DNA of 64,000 bases. Source: an uncultured Chitinophaga sp. GTDB taxonomy: Bacteria > Bacteroidota > Bacteroidia > Cytophagales > Cyclobacteriaceae. This document shows positions 31,229 to 41,351 of the stretch, piece by piece (position 1 is the first letter of the stretch; every line of letters starts with the position of its first letter). The position numbers and the translations under genes were made by a program. The DNA is taken from contig CABHOK010000003.1 in the NCBI GenBank assembly GCA_902168205.1, forward strand, positions 744,001 through 808,000, given 5' to 3'. The notes beneath the pieces were generated by a model that was given only the letters and a program-made list of their open reading frames with translations, was not told where the DNA came from and did no database searches.

Positions 31229-33607
31229 TTATTCACTTCGCAATGTGTCAACGGGGTTGATAAGTGCTGCACGGACGGCCTGGAAGCTGGCCGTACCAAA
31301 TGCAATGACAATGGAAAGTAAAGCGGCCATAACAAATGGCCATGCACTTAAATCAGTGCGATATGCGAAATCGTTCAGCCATTGCTTCATTAACCAATAA
31401 GCCACGGGTATGGCAATACCAATGGCGATGATAACAAGCTTGGTGAAATCTTTGGTAATAAGAAGTACGATGCCTGACGCTGTGGCGCCCATAACTTTTC
31501 GAATGCCGATCTCTTTTGTTTTTTGTGCCGCAGAAAATGAAACGAGACCGAACAATCCGAGGCAGGCAATTATAATCGTTAAGGTTGCAAACGTAGTGCT
31601 CACCATGCTCATGCGTTCTTCGTTGGCATACATCGCATTATACTCCTGATCCAGAAAAGTATACTCAAACGGCCGATGAGGTGTAACGGTAGTACAGATT
31701 GATTTCAGCCCGGCAATTTGTTCGTGTGTATTGCCTTCTTTCAATTTTATAAATATAGCGCTCAGCTGATACGACTCTGTAAAGAGTATAAGCGGTGCTA
31801 TCTTCTGTTGCAGTGGTGCAAAGTGAAAATCTTTTACAATGCCTACAATTTCACCTTTACGGTTATTCATATCGATCGTAGTGCCAATGGCATGCTCGTT
31901 GGTTAGTCCGAGTTCTTTAATAGTGGATTCATTCAATACAAATGAGTATATAGTATCCTTCTCCATGCGTATATAGTCATTCTCGGTAAAGTTGCGTCCC
32001 GCTACAATCTCCATGTTCAGTGCCGGTATAAAATCAGGATCTACAGCGTTGGCTGTAACCATCATGCCGATCTGGTTTGCAGACCCGGGCAACGTTAAGG
32101 AGTAACCACCATTAATCTGTGTGGGCGATTCGATAGCACGTGCAACATGCGTGGCAATGCCACTGCGCAGTATCTCGGTTTTTAATTCATTGTATACCTT
32201 TTTCGTTTGTGCATCCATCGGTATAATCACAACATTGTCTTTGCTATAGCCCAGTTTTTTGCTCTGAATAAAAGAAAGCTGATTGAGCACGACAATCGTA
32301 CCGATGATGAGTATAATGGAAATACTGAACTGTGTTACCACGAGGCTTTGCCGTAACCAGATGCCTTTGCCCGAAGTTTTAAAATTACCTTTCAATACGC
32401 GTACCGGTTTAAAACCTGTAATGGCAAATGCCGGGTATGCGCCCGCGAGTATAGCAATGATAACGGCTGCGCCAACCGATGCCAGTATAAACTGCGGATG
32501 AAAGAGTAACGAAGAATCGAATTGCTTGCCGGTGATCTGGTTGAAGAGCGGTAAATTAATCTTTGCGATAATAAACGCGACCACCAGTGCTATAAACGTA
32601 ATAACAACAGATTCGCTGATGAACTGAAGGAAGAGTTGCTGGCGCAACGCACCCACTACCTTGCGGATGCCAACTTCCTTCGCGCGGTCGGCAGCACGTG
32701 CTGTTGCCAGGTTAATGTAGTTGATGCAGGCTATAAGTAAAACCAGTAAAGCAATGGAGCCAAATATATAGATATACTGCACATCACTCGCCAGGCCGGA
32801 GTGCAAGTATATATCTTTCAACTGGAAGAAATTATACTTTACATAATCGCCCGGGTTGGTCAGGTCAGAGGCTAGTTCTTTTTTTACAAGCTCATTGGTC
32901 TTGCTTACCAGTGATGCTACGTTCGTTTGGGGAGCCAGCACTATATAGGTTTCGTAATTGGCCGTCCACCAAATGGCTTCGCGCGAAGCAGGTAATGAAG
33001 AGAACGAAGCTATAAAATCAAGTTTCAATGTAGAGTTTGTCGGAACATCTTCCATTAACCCGGTAATGGTATACGCTGCATCGTTATTAACCTTTATCGT
33101 TTTACCAATGATATCTTCACTGTCAAAATACTTCTTGGCCATCGAGCGCGTCAGTATAACAGAGTTGGGTTCTGTTAAAGCCTTGTCGGGATTGCCTTTG
33201 AGCAGTGGGAAGGAGAATACATGGAAGAACGTACTATCTGCATAGCTAAAGCCATGCTCCTGGAATAACTTATTATCATGTTGAAGAATAAAGCCGTTGT
33301 AAGCCGAAGCGTTATAGATACGCACGCCTGTCTCAACTTCCGCAAAGTTCTTTTGCATGGCAGGCAGTAGCGCTGTTGGTGACACCGGTGTTTTGGAGGT
33401 CTGGCCACCGAAGCTATATTCGAGACAACCGCGGTAAACACGATCAGCCTTTTCGTGAAACTTATCGTAACTTAGTTCGTGTTTGATCCACATTACCAGC
33501 AACAGGCAGGTGGCGAGGCCAAGACTCAGGCCGAACACGTTGATAAGGGAATACGACAAGTGTTTGCGCAGGCTTCGAAAAGCAATGAGGAAATAGTTTT
33601 TGATCAT
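31229..33607 (-). CDS. MacB/FtsX-type ABC transporter permease
   Basis: The 792-residue protein has two repeats of MacB-like periplasmic domain plus FtsX permease core. It starts MIKNYFLIAFRSLRKHLSYS with TM1 at about 20-42. GIRKVVGALRQQLFLQF and GIRKVMGATASGIVLLI are the paired coupling segments, and it ends AALINPVDTLRSE. No ATPase gene is adjacent. In Bacteroidota such two-unit permeases are common and act in export or stress response. It is divergent from the propeller histidine kinase at 33765, which may regulate it. Confidence 0.92.
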   Translation of the reverse strand: MIKNYFLIAFRSLRKHLSYSLINVFGLSLGLATCLLLVMWIKHELSYDKFHEKADRVYRGCLEYSFGGQTSKTPVSPTALLPAMQKNFAEVETGVRIYNASAYNGFILQHDNKLFQEHGFSYADSTFFHVFSFPLLKGNPDKALTEPNSVILTRSMAKKYFDSEDIIGKTIKVNNDAAYTITGLMEDVPTNSTLKLDFIASFSSLPASREAIWWTANYETYIVLAPQTNVASLVSKTNELVKKELASDLTNPGDYVKYNFFQLKDIYLHSGLASDVQYIYIFGSIALLVLLIACINYINLATARAADRAKEVGIRKVVGALRQQLFLQFISESVVITFIALVVAFIIAKINLPLFNQITGKQFDSSLLFHPQFILASVGAAVIIAILAGAYPAFAITGFKPVRVLKGNFKTSGKGIWLRQSLVVTQFSISIILIIGTIVVLNQLSFIQSKKLGYSKDNVVIIPMDAQTKKVYNELKTEILRSGIATHVARAIESPTQINGGYSLTLPGSANQIGMMVTANAVDPDFIPALNMEIVAGRNFTENDYIRMEKDTIYSFVLNESTIKELGLTNEHAIGTTIDMNNRKGEIVGIVKDFHFAPLQQKIAPLILFTESYQLSAIFIKLKEGNTHEQIAGLKSICTTVTPHRPFEYTFLDQEYNAMYANEERMSMVSTTFATLTIIIACLGLFGLVSFSAAQKTKEIGIRKVMGATASGIVLLITKDFTKLVIIAIGIAIPVAYWLMKQWLNDFAYRTDLSAWPFVMAALLSIVIAFGTASFQAVRAALINPVDTLRSE

Positions 33608-33764
33608 AGATTCCGGGTTTAAAAAACACCAATAAGACTTAATTTACCGTGCCGGGGTTGCAGCAAGCTGTATTTTTTTGCAGATAGACTGTAAAGAAGT
33701 TAAATACCGAAATATGCGTGATAACAGTTCATTCCGGATACTCGTTCTTTGTAAGAATATTTGT

Positions 33765-36737
33765 ATGAGCCGGTGCCGTTTTTTCTGTATCATTTTCCTT
33801 CTTTTAACACAAGCAGGCTGGGCTCAGAATTATCCATACTCAACGCGCAATTATACTGCCGTTGACGGATTACCCCAGTCGCAGGTCACTTCGGTTGTTG
33901 AAGACAGCAACGGATATTTATGGATCGCCACACAGGGAGGAGGACTTGCCCGCTTCGATGGCAAGGAGTTCAAAGTATATACTACCAAAGATGGTTTGTT
34001 CTCCAACAACATCACATCACTACTCATCGATCGTCATCATAATATATGGATACTCCATGCACATGGCGTTACGCGTTTTAACGGGCATACCTTCAAGCGT
34101 TTTCAAAATAAAAAGGGACAACATGTTATGTATAGGAGGATATATGAGTTGGGAGACTCTATATTTTTTCTGGCCGGCAATGGTATAGGAAAGATATACC
34201 AGGACTCGCTGCACTACTGGAATAAAACACTGGTAGAAGGAAAGTTTATCTGGCGCGCTATACAAACACCGCAGGGTGTACATTGCTTTTTTCTGGATGA
34301 TGGCTCATACTATGTAAAGACACCCAACGAGTCGTTCTCATTTTCTTCTGATGTTGAGACGGGTAAAACGTATTATCCCTTTATATACAAGAGCAACATC
34401 GCATTTCGAAGTTCAGTCGGGTATTTCATTGTAAATTATAAAGAGCGCAAAGTAGAACCCTTGCAGTTGCCGTTAAAGCACATGATTCTGCTATACGATG
34501 AAAAGGAAGATGTTTTCTGGACGCGCGATGGCGCGAACCTGCTGCGTGAGAAGGTAACAGGCAATGAAGTAAAGCGTGATACGATATTAAAAGATGTCTC
34601 GGTTTTGCAGGTGCTGAAAGATTCCGAAGGCAACACGTGGTTTGCATCAGACGGTCGCGGGCTCTATAAATATTTCATTCAGGATTTTAATCGCTGCAGC
34701 TCCGAGAATCTGCGCGGTGTCATGTCTATACTAAACGACAGGAGCGGGGCAAAATGGATTGGGACACTGAATAAAGGACTGCATCGCATCAAGAACGGAA
34801 AGACAACTTCGTTTGTCGATCCGCACGAATCCTATCGAAACAGCATCGGTGTTGTGAAGCAGGCTCCCGGTGGTACTATATGGGTGGGCACAACGTTCGG
34901 GCTAGGCAAATACGATGAAGCACACAACAAATTTATCTGGTATACACGGGAAAATGGGCTCTCCGGTAATCTGATATCCGCGATCGAGTTTGATGAAAAT
35001 GGCGATCTGTGGGCCGGCACCGGTGGCGGACTGTCTCATTACGATGGCAAGGAGTTTCATAACTATAATACAACAAACGGATTGCTGAGTAACGGTATAT
35101 GGCACCTGCATTATTCGAAGCGGTATAAAACTTTGTTTGTAGCCACGGATCTGAATATACAAACGATGCGTGATGGGAAACTCGATGTGGTACAAATTGC
35201 CGGGCTGAGCAATACATCGATCATGAGTATTCTTCCGTACCAGGATTCATTACTGACGCTGGGTACTGGTGGAGCAGGTGTTGTTATCTTCAATCCGAAA
35301 ACACGTACGCGCAAGTTTGTAACAACGGAACAAGGCCTTGCTTCTGACTTTATATATTTTGCTGCTGCAGATGATAAAGACAACCTGTGGATTGGTACGG
35401 AGAAAGGTATAAATCGTGTTAAGCTCGATCGTAAACTCGAAATACAGGAGAATTTATACTATGGTTATGACAACGGACTTACCGGAGTAGAAACCAATCT
35501 CAATGCGTTTGATCTGTCAGGAGGTCACAAGTATTTTGGTTTGGTGGATGGGTTGTATGAATTCAACGATCTGAGTGATGAGCCGGGTAAATCATTTGAT
35601 CTGCACCTTACTGACGTAGATATATTTTACGGTGAGTATGAACCACGCGAATACTCAGATACAACAGATGGCTTCTTCAAGATACCCGTAAATCCTCAAC
35701 TTCCACCGGATCGGAATCACGTTACATTTTACTTTAACCGTGTAGACAAGCGCTATCCTAAATCAGTCAAGTTTAAATATTACCTCGAGAACTTTGATAA
35801 GAAATGGTCGCAGCCTTCTTCCATGAGCGAAGTTACCTATAGCAATCTTCCTCCGGGTAATTACGTGTTTCATGTGATGAGTACCGATAAGGAAGGAAGC
35901 TGGAGTCATAAAAAAATAGCGTATGCATTTTCCGTGAAGGCTCCGTTTTATCAGACTACATCATTTGTTGTGGGGCTATTGATTTTGATAGCCGGTATCA
36001 TCACGCTCATCATGTACCTGCGCGTGCGGCAAAAAGTAAACAAGATGCTGATGATGGAACGCATCCGCGCGAAAGAACAGGAAACGCTGCGAAAAGAAAT
36101 TGCGCGCGACTTCCACGATGAAATGGGGAACCAGCTTACACGCATCATTAACTATATAAGTCTGCTGAAGCTCAACGGCTATACCAATGGTAATGGCAAT
36201 GGCAACGGTACGGGTATTGGTAGCAGCGACCTGTATACCAAAGTGGAAGACTCTGCGAAGTATCTCTATACCGGTACGCGCGACTTTATCTGGTCTATCG
36301 ACCCGGTGAATGATGAACTGTCCAAACTGTTTATACACATCCGTGATTTTGGTGAGAAACTTTTTGAGGAGAAGAATATTCAGTTCCGCGCTTTCAATGA
36401 AGTAAAAGAGAAGATCAAACTTCCATACGGTTTCAGTCGCGAGGCGAACCTGATCTTTAAGGAAGCTATGACCAACGCATTCAAATATTCGGAAGCCCGT
36501 AACGTAGCCTTGCAGTTGAGGAGGACAGACGATCAGGGTTTTGAGATGAGTTTCGAAGACGATGGTATTGGCTTTTTGACCGGTGATATAGAAAAATCAA
36601 ACGGTCTTCAAAATATTCGTGAAAGAGCCGACAGGATTCACGGTGTTTTACGTATAACCAGTGTGAAGCATCACGGAACCAAGATTACCTTAAACTTCAA
36701 ACTAACCAAAACGCTCAAGTATGGCCTTGCCCTTTAA
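33765..36737 (+). CDS. Two-component propeller histidine kinase
   Basis: From ATG at 33765 the protein has 990 residues: signal peptide (MSRCRFFCIIFLLLTQAGWA), periplasmic Reg_prop beta-propeller repeats (for example GYLWIATQGGGLARFDGKEF), and a Y_Y_Y domain (about 630-715). One TM segment lies near 740-760. A HisKA_3-type core with H784 (ARDFHDEMGNQLTRI) and a C-terminal HATPase (EAMTNAFKYSEA, then FEDDGIGF) follow. A low-complexity Asn-Gly stretch (NGNGNGNGTGIG) interrupts the dimerisation helices. The NarL-type regulator gene overlaps its end. Confidence 0.93.
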   Translation: MSRCRFFCIIFLLLTQAGWAQNYPYSTRNYTAVDGLPQSQVTSVVEDSNGYLWIATQGGGLARFDGKEFKVYTTKDGLFSNNITSLLIDRHHNIWILHAHGVTRFNGHTFKRFQNKKGQHVMYRRIYELGDSIFFLAGNGIGKIYQDSLHYWNKTLVEGKFIWRAIQTPQGVHCFFLDDGSYYVKTPNESFSFSSDVETGKTYYPFIYKSNIAFRSSVGYFIVNYKERKVEPLQLPLKHMILLYDEKEDVFWTRDGANLLREKVTGNEVKRDTILKDVSVLQVLKDSEGNTWFASDGRGLYKYFIQDFNRCSSENLRGVMSILNDRSGAKWIGTLNKGLHRIKNGKTTSFVDPHESYRNSIGVVKQAPGGTIWVGTTFGLGKYDEAHNKFIWYTRENGLSGNLISAIEFDENGDLWAGTGGGLSHYDGKEFHNYNTTNGLLSNGIWHLHYSKRYKTLFVATDLNIQTMRDGKLDVVQIAGLSNTSIMSILPYQDSLLTLGTGGAGVVIFNPKTRTRKFVTTEQGLASDFIYFAAADDKDNLWIGTEKGINRVKLDRKLEIQENLYYGYDNGLTGVETNLNAFDLSGGHKYFGLVDGLYEFNDLSDEPGKSFDLHLTDVDIFYGEYEPREYSDTTDGFFKIPVNPQLPPDRNHVTFYFNRVDKRYPKSVKFKYYLENFDKKWSQPSSMSEVTYSNLPPGNYVFHVMSTDKEGSWSHKKIAYAFSVKAPFYQTTSFVVGLLILIAGIITLIMYLRVRQKVNKMLMMERIRAKEQETLRKEIARDFHDEMGNQLTRIINYISLLKLNGYTNGNGNGNGTGIGSSDLYTKVEDSAKYLYTGTRDFIWSIDPVNDELSKLFIHIRDFGEKLFEEKNIQFRAFNEVKEKIKLPYGFSREANLIFKEAMTNAFKYSEARNVALQLRRTDDQGFEMSFEDDGIGFLTGDIEKSNGLQNIRERADRIHGVLRITSVKHHGTKITLNFKLTKTLKYGLAL

Positions 36738-37353
36738 GAAGCGCGTTATGATCGTGGAAGACGATCAGGAAATACGCAACAGTTTTAATCTGATCGTAAA
36801 CAGCTCGCAGAAGTTCATGGTGGTAAATGCCTATGGAAGCTGCGAAGAAGCCATCGACAATCTGAATCGCGACAAGCCTGAAATTGTTTTGATGGATGTA
36901 GAGTTGCCCGGCATGAACGGTATACAAGGTACGAAGGTGATTAAAGACAAGAGTCCGCATACCGATATCGTGATGGTTACCGTTTATGAAGATAGCGAGC
37001 TTGTATTTGAAGCACTCAAAGCCGGGGCATCCGGGTATATAACCAAGAGTGCCAACTACATGGAGTTGCTCGCAGCATTAGAAGAAATAGTAAAAGGAGG
37101 AGCACCTATGAGTAGCCGTATAGCACGCATGGTTATCGACAACTTTCACGTCAACCCAAACTCACCGCTTACCAAGCGTGAGACAGAGATTCTGCAGCTC
37201 ATTTCAGAGGGCAAAACCTATACGCAGATATCAGAAGAGTTGTTCATCTCCAAAGAAACCGCGAAGACACACATCAAAAATATTTACTCGAAGTTGCAGG
37301 TTAACAGTAAATCAGAAGCTATCGCGAAAGCGAACCTCGAAAAATTAATCTAA
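36721..37353 (+). CDS. NarL/FixJ-type response regulator
   Basis: The 210-residue protein has a receiver domain (MIVEDD at 10-15, phosphoacceptor D59 in VLMDVELPGMNG) and a LuxR-type helix-turn-helix (TKRETEILQLISEGKTYTQIS, then FISKETAKTHIKNIYSKL). Its start codon lies 17 bp inside the end of the kinase gene, ensuring coupled translation. Targets are unknown; the divergent permease and the downstream SusCD operon are neighbours. Confidence 0.94.
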   Translation: MALPFKKRVMIVEDDQEIRNSFNLIVNSSQKFMVVNAYGSCEEAIDNLNRDKPEIVLMDVELPGMNGIQGTKVIKDKSPHTDIVMVTVYEDSELVFEALKAGASGYITKSANYMELLAALEEIVKGGAPMSSRIARMVIDNFHVNPNSPLTKRETEILQLISEGKTYTQISEELFISKETAKTHIKNIYSKLQVNSKSEAIAKANLEKLI

Positions 37354-37407
37354 CGTTAACCGACACGGCACACATTTTTAATAGTAAATGCATAACACTG
37401 CATCAGG

Positions 37408-37440
37408 AAAAGTCCGGTGAATGAAAATTACCGGACTTTT
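37408..37440 (+). terminator. Intrinsic terminator
   Basis: AAAAGTCCGGT (37408-37418) pairs perfectly with ACCGGACTTTT (37430-37440), 55 bp after the response regulator gene. Confidence 0.85.
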
Positions 37441-37499
37441 CTGTTGTTGTGAGTGAAACATATTATAAAATCAACCGTATTGGGTGATAGAATTTAACT

Positions 37500-37617
37500 A
37501 GTAACATTGAAACTTTACGACACAATCCTTCCTCATACAAGTAGAAATTTCTTCATAAGTTTAGGTTAATGAAAAAAATTTCAGAAGGATTTGCCCCTCA
37601 GACGGAGGGGCTTTTTT
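37500..37617 (+). ncRNA. Possible small RNA ending in its own terminator
   Basis: GCCCCTC (37593-37599) and GAGGGGC (37605-37611) form a perfect stem with a T-run (37612-37617). It is separate from the upstream terminator at 37408-37440 and no gene lies between. This implies a short non-coding transcript, but I see no convincing promoter. From 37618 to 38084 there is only a CACGGA-rich low-complexity patch near 37758-37785. Confidence 0.35.
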
Positions 37618-38084
37618 ATTTCTATCCAATCGTGTTTCGTGTTGATTTTCATTTGTAGAAAAATATCCCATGGGCTACACGCAGAACTGTCTCATTCACG
37701 ATAAGCAACATTATGCATCATTTATACTAACAAACGTTTATATATATACTTAGGACACGGAAGCTTCACGGATGCACGGAGCGGTGATGTATAATTTCTA
37801 ATCATCATGTAATGTCGGTATAGCAAAATGTTGTGCGTTTAGTGTCTTATTCGTCAGCCTGCAGGCACAGCTATATATAGTATGTAGCGTGATTCTACCT
37901 TCAATCGCCTGCTCACGCCATTCGCAATAAAATATAACCCTCCATACGTTATTTATTGATATCCAATATACCGACTCGGTAGTCATTTATTTCGCATTTC
38001 CTTTTGTGAGTTTTGGTATAACATCGCTGCCAACCGCTTGCGGCTTGGGGGGTGGAGTCGATTTTTATAACAAACCCAACTTGT

Positions 38085-41000
38085 ATGAGGAAGATTTTAC
38101 TAGCATGCTGCTTTTGCCTCTTGCATATAACTGTTGCATGGGCACAAGAGCGAACCGTTACCGGTAAGGTAACAGCGAAAGAAGACGGGACAGCCTTGCC
38201 CGGAGTGAATGTGGTGGTGAAAGGCACTACTACGGGTACTGTAACCGATGTGGAAGGTAATTATACCTTGCGTGCACCGGCATCCGGTGGTACATTGATT
38301 TTTTCGTTCATCGGATTAATAACACAGGAAGTTGAGATCGGAGAACGCACCACGGTTGATTTGCAGATGTCGCAGGACATCACACAACTCGGTGAAGTAA
38401 TTGTAACGGCTGTTGGTATCGAGCGTGAGAAAAAAGCTCTTGGCTACTCCGTTGAGACAGTGGGCGGTAACAAAGTGCAGCAGGTATCAGAACCTGATCC
38501 GTTGCGCGCACTTACCGGAAAAGTGCCGGGGGTAAATATTATATCTTCCAGCGGTGCTCCCGGAAGTTCTACGCGCATTACCATACGCGGTAACTCTTCG
38601 ATGCTGAACAGCAATCAGCCGTTGTTTGTAGTAGATGGTATACCCTATAACAACGATTATGTTACTACCGAAGGAACGAACACCAACACCGGTGGTCTTA
38701 CATCCGGTGGTGCATTCTCCAGTCGTATATCCGATCTCGATCCGAATGATATCAAGTCTATATCCATTCTGAAAGGTGCTACAGCTGCAGCGTTGTATGG
38801 TGCACGTGCTGCAAATGGTGTGATCGTTATCACAACAAAATCAGGTTCTGCTACCGCGAGTAAAAAGGGACTCGAAGTTACGTATAGCGGAACATACGGC
38901 ATCGAGAAAATTGCCAACCTGCCAAACTTCCAGAATACATACGGAACCGGTTCTAACTTTTCGTATGCACAGGCCAACGGATCGTGGGGAGCTCCGTTCA
39001 TCGGTACACGGCCGTATGCTACTCTGGACTCTATACCGCACTGGTATGCCGGACGAAATGGTATGAGTAATTACGATGGTGTAAAAGTTCCATACCGCGC
39101 ATACCCCAACAACGTAAAAGATTTTTTTGAGACAGGACAGATCTTTGAAAACTCAATCTCTATATCCGGTGGTAACGAGAAGTCCGCTATATCTGTAACA
39201 TTGTCTCAACTCAATCAAAAAGGTTTTGTTCCCGAAACAGAGTTCCTTCGCCACAACATCAGTCTCGGTGGTAAAACTACATTGGCTAACGGTCTCATTA
39301 TAGGAGCTAATCTTGCTTATACCCGTTCATTGCAGGATGGTGTGTTGAGTGGCGCACCGAGTGCTACATCAGGCGATCCGTCAGCTTTTGCACGTACGCT
39401 ATATTTCGGTCGTAACTGGGATGTCCAGGGACAGCCTTATCAAAATCCGGTTGATAACGGAAGTGAGTTCATGGTAGGAAGAGACCAGGTAAACAACCCG
39501 TACTGGTCTGTGAAGAATACCGGTATACGCGGAAAGGTAGATCGGTATGTAGCTTCCGTGAATGCATCGTATGATATACTCGACTGGTTGAATGTATCGT
39601 ATCGCATTGGTATGAATGCATTCTCACAACGCCAGGTAGAATTTCAGCGACCGAACGGTGCAGGTAGTCCGCTTGGTACTATTACAGAGTTAAACGTAAC
39701 ACACGATGAGATAAACTCCGATCTGATTGCTACAGCAACAAAAGATATAGGGGAGAATCTGAATATACGTGCCCTCGTGGGATGGAACGTAAACCAGCGC
39801 ACCAGCCAGACACAATCGGTTAATGGTGTAGGGTATGTTGTATTTAATATAGATGATATCGACAATACAAATGATGTTACACCGAACGGAGGAAGTTACT
39901 CGCGCAGAAGACTATATGGTTTTTATGGTGATGTAAGTTTAGGCTATAAAGACTGGGCGTTCCTGACATTAACAGGTCGGAACGATTGGTCTTCTACGTT
40001 GCCTGTAAAAAACAGAAGCTTCTTCTATCCGGCCGCCAATGCGTCTATTATACTCAATGAAGCGTTGGGTATGCAACCCGGTTTAATCAACAGTATAAAG
40101 ATCCGCGGAGGTTGGGCTAACGTAGGTAATGATACCGATCCATACCTGCTCAACACAGTATATATAGTTAACGACTACGATAATGTTACTGGCAATGCAG
40201 CCGGCAGACCTTTTACACCTGCAGGTGGCGCTACTATACCTACTGCCGGGCAAAGTGCTGTGTTGTCTGATCCGAACCTGAAACCTGAAAAAACACGCGA
40301 AGTAGAAGCAGGTTTTGATCTTGCCCTGTGGAACGATCGCATCGGTATAAACTTCACATACTATGATAAAAAATCAAGCGATCAGATTGCACAGATATCA
40401 CTACCGGAAGAAACCGGATTCCAGGCGCAGCTTACCAACTTTGGTACTGTTACCAATAAAGGTATAGAGCTTGGTGTTTCTGTAACACCGGTACAACTGA
40501 GCAATGGTTTATCGTGGACTATATTAGGTTCATTTACCCGTAACCGTAACGAGATCCTTGAACTGCGCCAGGGTGTAAGTGAAATACAATTCGGTTCAGG
40601 ATTTACCGGTTCCGTAATTTCCGTTCACAGACCAGGCGAACAATATGGACAGTTACTCGGCACAGTAGATGCGCGTGATGATGAAGGTAATCTGTTGATT
40701 GATCCGTCCAGCGGACAGTTTATACGCAAACTCAATCCGGAGCTTATCGGTAACCCAAACCCTGATTTCATTCTCGGTATAACCAATACAGTAACGTTCA
40801 AAGGATTGACTATATCTGCACTATGGGATTTACGCCAGGGTGGCGATCTGTTCTCAACAACCGCTAACTCTATATTAGGTCGTGGAGTACTGGCATACCA
40901 GGCCGATCGTGAAGGCAATGCTATACTCAAAGGAGTATATGGTAACCCGGAAACATTCGAGCCTTACCTGGATGATGCAGGAAACAAAATTCCGAATGAG

Positions 41001-41333
41001 ACCATGATCGAAGTGAACTCGCTATATTTTGGTGAGACCTTCGCAGTGAACGCAGCTGATGAATGGTCTGTGTTCGATGCTACAACATACAGGCTACGTG
41101 AAGCATCCATTACCTATGCATTTCCGAAATCACTTTTACAACGCACACCATTCGGTGCAGTAAGTATTGGTGTAACCGGTCGCAACTTGTGGAATTACTC
41201 ACCGCACATGCCGAAAGATCTTAACTACGATCCGGAAACAAACCAGTTCGGTGCCCGCAATGTACAGGGTATAGAATATAGCACGACTCCTTCCGCAAGA
41301 AGATTTGCTGTAACACTGCGCGCTACTTTTTAA
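38085..41333 (+). CDS. SusC/RagA-family TonB-dependent transporter
   Basis: From ATG at 38085 the protein has 1082 residues. It comprises a signal peptide, a carboxypeptidase-regulatory-like domain (RTVTGKVTAKEDGTALPGV, about 20-100), the TonB plug (VDGIPYNND, GATAAALYGARAANGVI, about 105-235) and a large beta-barrel ending RRFAVTLRATF. It imports an oligosaccharide or peptide bound by the SusD partner encoded 18 bp downstream. No glycoside hydrolase is in the operon, so the substrate cannot be inferred. Regulation may come from the upstream two-component pair. Confidence 0.95.
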   Translation: MRKILLACCFCLLHITVAWAQERTVTGKVTAKEDGTALPGVNVVVKGTTTGTVTDVEGNYTLRAPASGGTLIFSFIGLITQEVEIGERTTVDLQMSQDITQLGEVIVTAVGIEREKKALGYSVETVGGNKVQQVSEPDPLRALTGKVPGVNIISSSGAPGSSTRITIRGNSSMLNSNQPLFVVDGIPYNNDYVTTEGTNTNTGGLTSGGAFSSRISDLDPNDIKSISILKGATAAALYGARAANGVIVITTKSGSATASKKGLEVTYSGTYGIEKIANLPNFQNTYGTGSNFSYAQANGSWGAPFIGTRPYATLDSIPHWYAGRNGMSNYDGVKVPYRAYPNNVKDFFETGQIFENSISISGGNEKSAISVTLSQLNQKGFVPETEFLRHNISLGGKTTLANGLIIGANLAYTRSLQDGVLSGAPSATSGDPSAFARTLYFGRNWDVQGQPYQNPVDNGSEFMVGRDQVNNPYWSVKNTGIRGKVDRYVASVNASYDILDWLNVSYRIGMNAFSQRQVEFQRPNGAGSPLGTITELNVTHDEINSDLIATATKDIGENLNIRALVGWNVNQRTSQTQSVNGVGYVVFNIDDIDNTNDVTPNGGSYSRRRLYGFYGDVSLGYKDWAFLTLTGRNDWSSTLPVKNRSFFYPAANASIILNEALGMQPGLINSIKIRGGWANVGNDTDPYLLNTVYIVNDYDNVTGNAAGRPFTPAGGATIPTAGQSAVLSDPNLKPEKTREVEAGFDLALWNDRIGINFTYYDKKSSDQIAQISLPEETGFQAQLTNFGTVTNKGIELGVSVTPVQLSNGLSWTILGSFTRNRNEILELRQGVSEIQFGSGFTGSVISVHRPGEQYGQLLGTVDARDDEGNLLIDPSSGQFIRKLNPELIGNPNPDFILGITNTVTFKGLTISALWDLRQGGDLFSTTANSILGRGVLAYQADREGNAILKGVYGNPETFEPYLDDAGNKIPNETMIEVNSLYFGETFAVNAADEWSVFDATTYRLREASITYAFPKSLLQRTPFGAVSIGVTGRNLWNYSPHMPKDLNYDPETNQFGARNVQGIEYSTTPSARRFAVTLRATF

Positions 41334-41351
41334 TCATTAACAAGCAATCTT

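Noticed and set aside
38156-38174. CGTTACC-GGTAA-GGTAACA, which resembles the array operator
   Set aside because: It lies inside the SusC coding sequence (codons for TVTGKVT), downstream of the start codon and without a promoter at the expected spacing, so coincidence through codon content is more likely.
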